From Actinomycetes bacterium (GTDB taxonomy: Bacteria; Actinomycetota; Actinomycetes; Propionibacteriales; Nocardioidaceae), in NCBI GenBank assembly GCA_023396115.1, contig JAEWXC010000063.1, forward strand, positions 1-29,577: a stretch of 29,577 nucleotides of DNA, written 5' to 3'. Below are positions 24,113 to 29,577 of this stretch, piece after piece. A model generated the notes under the pieces. The model searched no databases, was not told the DNA's origin, and saw only the letters and a list, made by a program, of their open reading frames with translations. Within the stretch, counting starts at the first letter, position 1; each line of letters begins with the position of its first letter. The translations under genes and the position numbers were made by a program.

Positions 24113-24131
24113 GTCCTATGCGGCATAGTAG
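24113..24131. promoter_or_regulatory. BlaI-type operator O5, upstream of lipoprotein gene
   Basis: GTCCTATGCGGCATAGTAG: the right arm CATAGTAG is identical to O2 and O3; the left arm matches at 6 of 8 positions. It lies 87 bp before the lipoprotein start. It is the weakest of the five copies. Confidence 0.6.
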
Positions 24132-24217
24132 GTCCGCGCCGCCGTCTCCCACACTGACGCCGTGGGGCCCGGAGGCGACGTCACGACCGGTCCCCCGGCC
24201 ACCCAGAAGGAGACTCC

Positions 24218-24679
24218 ATGCGTAGAGCGCGCCTGCTCGCCGTCGCCCTGACCACTGTGCTTGCTCTCAGCGGCTGCTCCGGCGGCGACGATGAATCAAC
24301 CGAGGACGCGACGGAGGCCACCGCGACGGCCCCCGACGACTCCGGCAGTACGCCTCCCGAGGAGTCGCCCTCAACCTCGCCCACCCAGTCGGCGTCACCA
24401 ACTGAGGAGTCGCCGGCCGGGCCGAGCATCGAGGTGCGCATCGAGGGCGACAAGGTCGCCCCCAACGCGGAGGAACTCTCAATCGCCGTCAACGAGACGC
24501 TGGTGTGGAACATCACCTCCGACCGCGCCGGCGAGTTGCACGTGCACTCCAAGCCCGAGCAATACGTCGAGTTCGGCGAAGGTGAGACGCGCGCTGAGAT
24601 GACCGTCGAGACCCCCGGAAGTGTCGAGGTCGAGGACCACGAGACCAGCGCGGTCGTCGCGATCCTGGAAGTTCGTTGA
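24218..24679 (+). CDS. Lipoprotein with cupredoxin-like domain
   Basis: The 153-residue protein has a lipoprotein signal peptide with lipobox LSGC (acylated C20), a Ser/Thr/Pro/Glu-rich spacer to about residue 68 and a beta-sandwich domain of about 85 residues (IEVRIEGDKVAPNAEELSIA ... GELHVHSKPEQYVEFGEGET ... VEDHETSAVVAILEVR). The domain looks cupredoxin-like, with His residues in LHVHS and EDHET in places where metal ligands could be, but the usual Cys of a type 1 site is missing. The ATG has GAAGGAG upstream. It would be a substrate of the Lnt encoded in this regulon. The stop overlaps the next gene (TTGA). Confidence 0.8.
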   Translation: MRRARLLAVALTTVLALSGCSGGDDESTEDATEATATAPDDSGSTPPEESPSTSPTQSASPTEESPAGPSIEVRIEGDKVAPNAEELSIAVNETLVWNITSDRAGELHVHSKPEQYVEFGEGETRAEMTVETPGSVEVEDHETSAVVAILEVR

Positions 24680-26025
24680 CCAACATCTCCGCCCACGGGC
24701 TGGGCGGCGCAGATGACCTGCCGATCCCGGCCAATCTCGCGATCGCCGGCGGCACCGCGGCGCTGACGATCTCCTTCGCCATCTTGCTCCTGGCCTGGCG
24801 CAAAGCACGGTTCGACACACCCAGCCACGAGCTGCTGGTCCCGCCACCGATCGCCCGGGTCCTCGACGGTCCGGCATTGAAGATCGCGCTGCGAGCCCTC
24901 GGTCTGCTCTTCCTCGGGTTCATGCTCTGGCCCGCCGTCCTCGGTCCCAACGACCTGACCAACCCCGTCTTCGGCGTCGCCTACGCCTGGCTCTGGGTCG
25001 GCCTCGTGCCCGTGTCCCTGCTGTTCGGGTCCGCCTATCGCGCCGTCAACCCCGTCCGCACTCTCCTAGAGCTCCTCGACAAAGCCGTCGGCCGCACTCA
25101 CGGCGACAGACACAGTGACGGAAAGAGTGAGGGCCTCCGGCCCTACCCGCCGTGGCTCGGATACTGGCCCGCCAGCCTCGGGCTCTTCGCGTTCGTCTGG
25201 CTTGAACTCGTCTCCCCCGACGGAACCGACCTCGACTTCGTCCGCCTCTGGTTCGCCCTCTACGCCGCAGCCATGCTCGTCGGATGGGCCGTCTTCGGCA
25301 CCACCTGGATCTCCCGTGCCGACCCCTTCGAGGTGTACTCCACCCTCGTCGGACACCTCTCACCATGGAACAGGAACACCGCTGGGAGGCTCGTCCTCGT
25401 CAGCCCATTGCGCAACCTCGCCCGCATCACCCCCGAACCCGGGCTGGTCGCCGTGGTCGCCGTACTGCTCGGCAGCACCGCCTACGACAGTTGGAGCAAC
25501 TCGGCCACCTGGATCCGGTTCGTCCAGTCCAACACCATCGACCTCACCCGCCTCGGCACCGGCCTGATGCTGCTGATCATCCTGGTCGTCGGCATCACCT
25601 TCACCGCAGCCTCCATGGCCACCAGCGTCGACCCACAGGGAACCCCGCGCCGTGAACTGCCCCGACGGCTGGCCCACTCGATCGTGCCAATCATCGTCGG
25701 GTACATGATCGCCCACTACCTCTCCTTCCTCGTCGAGTACGGCCAGCAGACGCTGATCCTGATCAGCGATCCCGGCGGCACCGGTGCGAACCTGTTCGGC
25801 ACCGCAGACCTGGAGATCAACTACTGGCTCTCCCAGAACCCCTCGGCCCTGGCCACCATCAAGGTCCTCGCCATCGTCACTGGCCACGTCCTCGGCGTCA
25901 TCGCCGCACACGACCGGTCCCTCACCCTGCTCGCACCCCGCCACCACGTCATTGGCCAGCTCGCGCTGCTGTTCGCGATGGTCGGCTACACCTTCATGGG
26001 CCTCTACCTGCTCTTCGGCGCATGA
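24676..26025 (+). CDS. Polytopic membrane protein, partner of the lipoprotein
   Basis: The 449-residue protein has about ten to eleven membrane segments and starts MTNISAHGLGGADDLPIP, a conserved opening (HG-hGG-x-DLPIP) of an actinobacterial membrane family of unproven function; some relatives carry the database name fenitrothion hydrolase, which I do not trust as a role here. Conserved histidines occur near residues 7, 347 and 391-393, with an aromatic loop region PYPPWLGYWPASLG. The TTG start overlaps the lipoprotein stop, so the two are made together. A metal or electron transfer complex is a reasonable but unproven reading. Confidence 0.75.
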   Translation: MTNISAHGLGGADDLPIPANLAIAGGTAALTISFAILLLAWRKARFDTPSHELLVPPPIARVLDGPALKIALRALGLLFLGFMLWPAVLGPNDLTNPVFGVAYAWLWVGLVPVSLLFGSAYRAVNPVRTLLELLDKAVGRTHGDRHSDGKSEGLRPYPPWLGYWPASLGLFAFVWLELVSPDGTDLDFVRLWFALYAAAMLVGWAVFGTTWISRADPFEVYSTLVGHLSPWNRNTAGRLVLVSPLRNLARITPEPGLVAVVAVLLGSTAYDSWSNSATWIRFVQSNTIDLTRLGTGLMLLIILVVGITFTAASMATSVDPQGTPRRELPRRLAHSIVPIIVGYMIAHYLSFLVEYGQQTLILISDPGGTGANLFGTADLEINYWLSQNPSALATIKVLAIVTGHVLGVIAAHDRSLTLLAPRHHVIGQLALLFAMVGYTFMGLYLLFGA

Positions 26026-26032
26026 CAGACCT

Positions 26033-26266
26033 ATGACAAATCCACAGATCAGCCCAGCACGGACCCGGGCCGAGCCGCCTGGCCATTTACGCGAGGTGTG
26101 CACGGTCCGCATCGGTCGAAGCTGGTGGGCGGTGGTCATGCTCATACCGCTGGCGGCCGCATGGGCGCTCCTGCTCACCTCGCCGGCCGCGGCCGTCAAA
26201 GCCTTCGACCCCAGCACGGCCGTCGACCGACACCAAGCCGTCGCCCAGTCCGGCGACCGAGGGTGA
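26033..26266 (+). CDS. Small protein with one hydrophobic segment
   Basis: The 77-residue frame holds one clear hydrophobic stretch (WWAVVMLIPLAAAWALLLTS, then PAAA) that could be a signal peptide or anchor, then a short polar tail. It starts 7 bp after the preceding gene. There is no good ribosome binding site. After its stop a neighbouring frame (26262 onward) continues with protein-like sequence (DVVWVSPADILARRIVPVP), so this may be the first half of a longer, frameshifted protein. I do not recognise a family. Confidence 0.4.
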   Translation: MTNPQISPARTRAEPPGHLREVCTVRIGRSWWAVVMLIPLAAAWALLLTSPAAAVKAFDPSTAVDRHQAVAQSGDRG

Positions 26267-26643
26267 CGTCGTTTGGGTCTCCCCCGCCGACATCCTCGCC
26301 CGACGAATCGTCCCCGTACCGCGCCCCGTACAAGAGGCGCTCGCACAGTCGAGCGCGAGGCTAGTTGCGGCCTCGTCTGCGGCAGCGGCCGCAGCGACAA
26401 TCGCGCTTGGGAACTACCCGTCCACTGCCGGGGCAATTCAGTCACACCCTCGCCAATCAGCCGTGGACAGGCACGAGATCGCCGGCGCACCCACTCTGTC
26501 GGCACCGCACCACACGCGGTAACGCGTCCCAGGCTGGGAACGGGGCGCGCTCGAATCAACAGACCAGCCACCGCCGGGCATTCTGGGCGCCATCCCCGTA
26601 TCGCGGCTGTGTCCGGATGGCCGCGGACCATCGAACGCCTGCT
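26267..26643. other. 377-bp stretch without a supported gene
   Basis: Frames are open in all directions because of the high GC, but none shows a ribosome binding site plus recognisable protein. The frame beginning at 26262 reads DVVWVSPADILARRIVPVP and then an Ala-rich helix up to 26519, and may be decayed coding sequence linked to the small protein before it. The 5' part of the long frame 26273-26662 is Arg-rich and looks non-coding. Confidence 0.4.
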
Positions 26644-26669
26644 GCGGCATAGCGGTCACGCTATGCCGC
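26644..26669. promoter_or_regulatory. Perfect 11-bp-arm dyad over the nuclease gene start
   Basis: GCGGCATAGCG (26644-26654), spacer GTCA, CGCTATGCCGC (26659-26669). The arms are perfectly complementary. The right arm contains the ATG at 26663, the best available start of the following gene. It could be an operator for autoregulation or an RNA hairpin hiding the start codon. GCGGCATAG also occurs in operator O5. Confidence 0.6.
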
Positions 26670-28300
26670 CATGCCATCCGCCCCTAGATCAGTGCGCTCT
26701 GTCAGTCTCCGATGACACCGCACCCGCACCCCGACATCGCCGGAAACCGCTTGGGTTCGGTGGGCGGGTCCTCGATGCTTTCGTTGTGCCTCCCGGCCAG
26801 GAAATGACGTACGCAGAGTTCGCTCGCGCGGTCGCGAAGTTCCCCCGTGAGCAACTGTTGCGCGTCATCTCGGACATGGCGGCCGAGGAGGCGCGGACCC
26901 GGATGCTCGACTCCCATCTGGAACCGCCGGTGTTGTTCTTCAGCCTGGCAGGTGTCGCGCGAACTGCGCTCGTCGTTGCGCGTGATCCGGACAGACGCCA
27001 TCGGGGTTCTCGTCGCAGCCGGCACGTCGCCGGCCGCGAGCAGGTGAAGCGGCTGTGCCACAACCACCTGACCGTATTCGACCCCGCGCTCGACGCGGCA
27101 GGCAATGTCGACATCTCAGCGATCCTCACGCGGATCGCCTACGAGCAGTTCGGGGGCCAGTACTCGCCGATGGAGAACCTGTCGCGGGCGTACGCGCTCT
27201 TCGTCCAGTACGCGGCCGCGGTGCCTGGTATGCCGTCACCAGCCGAGTGGGAGGAAGTGCTCGGCACTTCGTTCGACACGCTGATGCGAACGGGTTTCGC
27301 GCTCCAGGTGGCGATGCTGCAGAACGGGGCATCAATCACCCGCGCCGTTCTGCAGATGGATCACGTTCGCCCGATCTGGGAGCCGCTGTCACCACAAGAG
27401 CTATTCGGCATCATCGATGAGCACTTCGCCCGGTCGATGGACGAGCATCGGGCGATGTCTCGTGCTGCGGAGCAGCCCGGGCGGGAGAAGTGGTCGTTCA
27501 ACTCACTTGTTAACTTCCCTCTCATCACTGTCGGTCACGAGCTGCTGTGCCCGTCTCCGCAGTTCCTGCTGGATCGGGTGACGGCGACAAGTCTGTGGTA
27601 CATCGGTGCGGACAGGTGGAGGGAACGGTTCACTGACGCACTCGGGGCTGTGTTCGAGGCGTACGTCGGGGACCAGCTCCGGCTGATGAAGAACGTTCAG
27701 GTGCTCGGCCAGGTGCACTACACCTCGAAGGGTTCGGGCGCGGGCAGTTGCGACTGGATCGTCGTCACCGACGAGGTCGTCGTGCTCGTGGAGGTCAAGT
27801 GCGCCCGCCCGACGCTCGACTACCGCACCGGCGGAGCCGAGGGGCTCGCGGACGCGGCCAAGAAGCTCGGGGAGGCGGTTGGCCAGATCGAGCGGACCGC
27901 GACGCAGATCGCCGATCGGCATCCTGCCTTCAGCCACATCCCCGACGACCGACCGGCGCGCGGGCTCATCGTCACGCTCGAGCCCTATTACCTTCGTCAA
28001 ACGATGCGTGAGCACCTCGTGGAGAGCGACATCCTCCCGATCGGTGTCGTCTGGGCCCACGAGCTCGAGTCGAGCGTGACGGCGCTCAGCGACCAGGATG
28101 ACGCGGGAGCCCAGATCCTGTCCGCGCTGACACCGGAGGACGGGCTACTGCCATACCTGCCGGACGTGCGTAAGGATCGGGCCGTTTTGCCGCCGAACCA
28201 GATCCTCGAGCGGGCTTGGGACGAGTGGGCGACCTGGCCGGCGATCGACACATTGAAGATGGCGAAGGCTACGGCAGACGCTGACGCAGCGAGCACCTGA
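26663..28300 (+). CDS. PD-(D/E)XK nuclease-like protein
   Basis: The roughly 545-residue protein has a C-terminal restriction-endonuclease-like core: E332 (GAVFEAYVGDQL), D364 (SCDWIVVTDE) and E377-V-K379 (VVVLVEVKCARP), the spacing of a PD-(D/E)XK site, with Q409 (GQIERTATQI) downstream. The N-terminal 300 residues are mostly helical and unrecognised (FARAVAKFPREQLLRVISDM; LTRIAYEQFGGQYSPMENLSR). No methylase or helicase accompanies it. The start is uncertain: coding-like sequence begins around SVSDDTAPAPRHRRKPLGFG (about 26700) but has no ATG, GTG or TTG there, so ATG 26663 within the dyad is taken. An Arg-rich stretch at residues 108-125 looks unusual. A role in defence or mobile-element biology is inference. 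Confidence 0.75.
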   Translation: MPPCHPPLDQCALSVSDDTAPAPRHRRKPLGFGGRVLDAFVVPPGQEMTYAEFARAVAKFPREQLLRVISDMAAEEARTRMLDSHLEPPVLFFSLAGVARTALVVARDPDRRHRGSRRSRHVAGREQVKRLCHNHLTVFDPALDAAGNVDISAILTRIAYEQFGGQYSPMENLSRAYALFVQYAAAVPGMPSPAEWEEVLGTSFDTLMRTGFALQVAMLQNGASITRAVLQMDHVRPIWEPLSPQELFGIIDEHFARSMDEHRAMSRAAEQPGREKWSFNSLVNFPLITVGHELLCPSPQFLLDRVTATSLWYIGADRWRERFTDALGAVFEAYVGDQLRLMKNVQVLGQVHYTSKGSGAGSCDWIVVTDEVVVLVEVKCARPTLDYRTGGAEGLADAAKKLGEAVGQIERTATQIADRHPAFSHIPDDRPARGLIVTLEPYYLRQTMREHLVESDILPIGVVWAHELESSVTALSDQDDAGAQILSALTPEDGLLPYLPDVRKDRAVLPPNQILERAWDEWATWPAIDTLKMAKATADADAAST

Positions 28301-28390
28301 GGTCACCGTTCCAACCCGTGCCTGGCACGCGGTGGTGCAAACCGCTCGGCAGCAAGAGTCCGCCCTGATGGGCGCTCGTCCACGCACGTC

Positions 28391-28432
28391 TGTGGGCGTC
28401 TTGCCGCAGCGGTTGCCCACAGATTGCCCACA
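28391..28432. repeat. Short repeats resembling integrase arm sites
   Basis: TTGCCCACA occurs twice in direct orientation (28413-28421 and 28424-28432, one helical turn apart), and the inverted form TGTGGGC lies at 28391-28397. This lies about 70-110 bp from the tRNA-derived core at 28504. Such clustered repeats beside an attachment core are typical arm-type binding sites for tyrosine integrases. Confidence 0.5.
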
Positions 28433-28449
28433 AGTGTGCATCGAACGCA

Positions 28450-28489
28450 TCAGAGGCGGTTCCCGGATCTCTCCGAAAACCGCCTCTGA
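28450..28489 (-). terminator. Strong stem-loop next to the tRNA remnant
   Basis: TCAGAGGCGGTT (28450-28461) and AACCGCCTCTGA (28478-28489) are perfectly complementary over 12 bases with a 16-base loop. It lies 14 bp beyond the 3' end of the tRNA fragment on the minus strand, where a tRNA terminator would be. It could also serve the nuclease gene on the plus strand. Confidence 0.55.
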
Positions 28490-28503
28490 CCTGCTGTTTC
28501 TCT

Positions 28504-28540
28504 TGGTAGCGGGGGCAGGATTTGAACCTGCGACCTCTGG
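28504..28540 (-). other. 3' end of initiator tRNA: integration site remnant (att)
   Basis: On the minus strand these 37 bases read as the last part of an actinobacterial tRNA-fMet: variable region AGGTC, T-stem GCAGG, loop TTCAAAT, CCTGC, acceptor strand CCCCGCT, discriminator A and encoded CCA. U72 would leave the 1-72 mismatch typical of initiators when paired with CGCGGGG. The 5' half and anticodon arm are absent; sequence beyond 28540 is unrelated. It is therefore not a working tRNA gene but the identity segment left by an element that integrates into the 3' end of tRNA-fMet. Confidence 0.75.
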
Positions 28541-28744
28541 TCATCCGGCGCGAGCGGACGAAATCTGTCCGGCTCTTGCTGAGCCTTGAGCATTGGTGTG
28601 CTGACCTGCGCGAACGTCCGAGGTTTCGGTTCCGAGGAGGTCCCACTTCTTGCTCGGATATGACCTCGAGAGACGACTTGTGCTGAAGTTTTCGGGGCCT
28701 AAACGCGACACGGTTCGAATCTCTGCTCCTTGCCTTGCCGGAGT
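28541..28744. other. 204-bp gap beside the att site with small hairpins
   Basis: No gene is seen. Imperfect hairpin GAGCGGAC (28552-28559) / GTCC-GGCTC (28567-28575) and GGCTC-ttgct-GAGCC (28571-28585) overlap each other just outside the tRNA-derived core. The stretch ctgacctgcgcgaacg (near 28600) resembles ctgacctgcgcaaacg near 8230. Confidence 0.35.
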
Positions 28745-29083
28745 TCAGTCACATTCACCGAGCGTCATCTCGGCCTCAGCGAAGAGGCCTTGTAGCGAGA
28801 CCTTCCACGCCGGCAGGTCTCTCGAGAGCGTCAGCCAGATGAGCTCGCGGTTGATCTCGTCGTACTGATGGATGATGAAGTTGCGGTTCGCGACAGCCAG
28901 GGTCCACTCCACGCCGTCCGGTGCCAGGACGTCAAGCCGGGACAACCGGTTGGCTGCCTCGCCGAACTTCATCATGAGTGAGTCCCCCGCCTCCTGAAGC
29001 AGGTCGTCGGCGAGATGAGCCTCCTTGCCGCGCCGCCCGACCTCGTCGACACGGGTCCACGGGGCGCCTCCCCGGGGGGCCAT
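28745..29083 (-). CDS. HEPN-domain (HepT-like) protein
   Basis: The 112-residue protein ends with the HEPN ribonuclease signature R-N-F-I-I-H (RNFIIHQYDEINRE, an RX4H motif), preceded by LLQEAGDSLMMKFGEAANRL, the helix typical of HepT/DUF86 proteins. HepT toxins cut RNA and are normally paired with an MntA nucleotidyltransferase that adenylylates the Tyr of the RX4HXY motif; here HQY places that Tyr correctly. No MntA-like gene is seen on either side. ATG 29083 is chosen on family length; the frame is open to GTG 29182, which overlaps the response-regulator stop. Confidence 0.7.
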   Translation of the reverse strand: MAPRGGAPWTRVDEVGRRGKEAHLADDLLQEAGDSLMMKFGEAANRLSRLDVLAPDGVEWTLAVANRNFIIHQYDEINRELIWLTLSRDLPAWKVSLQGLFAEAEMTLGECD

Positions 29084-29178
29084 CACTACCAATGACGCTC
29101 CACGAACTCGAGTTGCGACCGACGTACCAGCAGACGATGGTCGAGCGGAGCTCGCAAGCGAATCGTCTGACGGCACAG

Positions 29179-29577
29179 TCACTTGCCACCCCCCAGGCCC
29201 GCTTCGCGTGCCTTCACGATGGCCGCGGACCGGTCGGAGACCTGGAGCTTGTTGAGGACGTTGGATACGTGGTTGCGTACCGTCTTCAGGTTGATCATCA
29301 ACTCGTGGGCGATGATCGAGTTGCCCTTGCCAGCAGCGACCAGCTCCAACACCTCGCGCTCGCGATCGGTCAGCGAGGGGAAAGCAGCTGCAGTGGATCC
29401 GGCGCCGCGGGCGAAGTGGGCGATGACACGTTGGGCGATCTCGCGGCCGAAGATCGCCTCGCCTGCCGCGGCGGCGCGGACCGCGCGCACGATCTCGTCC
29501 TGCTCTGCTCCCTTGAGGAGGTAGCCGCGGGCGCCGGCGCGCATCGCCGCGAAGACGGAGTCGTAGTCCACGAACAA
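29179..29577 (-). CDS. NarL/FixJ-type response regulator (3' part, runs off window)
   Basis: The visible 132 residues contain the end of a receiver domain (RAGARGYLLKGAEQDEIVRAV, with the conserved Lys of LLKG) and a LuxR-type DNA-binding domain (LTDREREVLELVAAGKGNSIIAHELMINLKTVRNHVSNVLNKL). The phospho-accepting Asp and the start lie beyond the right edge, so the TTG at the border is not the true start. It ends in GLGGGK. It stands upstream of the HEPN gene on the same strand. Confidence 0.92.
   Translation of the reverse strand: MFVDYDSVFAAMRAGARGYLLKGAEQDEIVRAVRAAAAGEAIFGREIAQRVIAHFARGAGSTAAAFPSLTDREREVLELVAAGKGNSIIAHELMINLKTVRNHVSNVLNKLQVSDRSAAIVKAREAGLGGGK

Noticed and set aside
26273..26662. 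Long N-terminal extension of the nuclease-like protein
   Set aside because: Arg- and Pro-rich, no family resemblance, no ribosome binding site, and it would read through the perfect dyad at 26644-26669.
28332..28589. Frame encoding a peptide with GAGFEPATSG
   Set aside because: This peptide is the usual false translation of a tRNA 3' end on the opposite strand; the sequence is the tRNA-fMet remnant.
28708..28730. T-loop-like sequence ggttcgaatc suggesting a tRNA
   Set aside because: The flanking bases do not form a T-stem and no acceptor or anticodon arm can be drawn.
1..29577. CRISPR array
   Set aside because: No regularly spaced direct repeats of suitable length were seen; the only repeats are the five operators, IS ends and short att-arm repeats.

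Overview
The window is GC-rich DNA with GTG and TTG starts, tightly overlapping genes (ATGA, GTGA and TTGA junctions), actinobacterial-type mycothiol-linked arsenate reductase, DUF3152, a BlaI/M56 pair and the 3' end of an actinobacterial initiator tRNA. It therefore comes from an actinomycete; I cannot name the genus. It looks like an accessory island built from at least three blocks, with scars at the joints.

Block 1 (about 1-6500) is an arsenic resistance locus. A complete ISL3-family insertion sequence (2-1428) sits directly in front of a fused ArsR-ArsN1 gene. This is followed by an arsO-type flavoprotein gene broken by a one-base frameshift, a divergent ArsR repressor, an ACR3 arsenite exporter, two arsenate reductases and a thioredoxin reductase gene cut off before its redox centre (about 6502).

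Block 2 (about 6500-8763) is a patchwork: an unrecognised 437-residue protein with a long Gly/Ala-rich hydrophobic segment, then the first part of a primase-polymerase gene joined directly to the last part of a peptidoglycan hydrolase gene. This looks like a deletion scar in mobile DNA.

Block 3 (about 8900-26030) is the most interesting part. A BlaI-type repressor and a BlaR1-like M56 membrane protease, with no beta-lactamase in the window, are surrounded by five copies of one 19-bp dyad (consensus CTACKATG-N3-CATAGTAG and variants) at 8906, 13013, 17669, 23092 and 24113. The dyads sit in front of essentially every transcription unit: resB-ccsB-small membrane protein; a CDF metal exporter and copC-copD/ctaG (divergent); lnt and blaI-M56 (divergent); dsbA-VKOR-ccdA-tlpA-DUF3152 and a methyltransferase (divergent); and a cupredoxin-like lipoprotein with its polytopic membrane partner. 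I read this as one regulon, about 17 genes, for making and repairing the outer face of the cell: cytochrome c maturation, copper handling and oxidase assembly, disulfide formation and isomerisation, and lipoprotein acylation.

Block 4 (about 26270-29577) carries a PD-(D/E)XK nuclease-like protein with an 11-bp-arm dyad over its likely start, a 37-bp initiator-tRNA 3' end that marks an integration site with repeat arms, a HEPN (HepT-like) protein without a visible nucleotidyltransferase partner, and the 3' part of a NarL-type response regulator running off the right edge.
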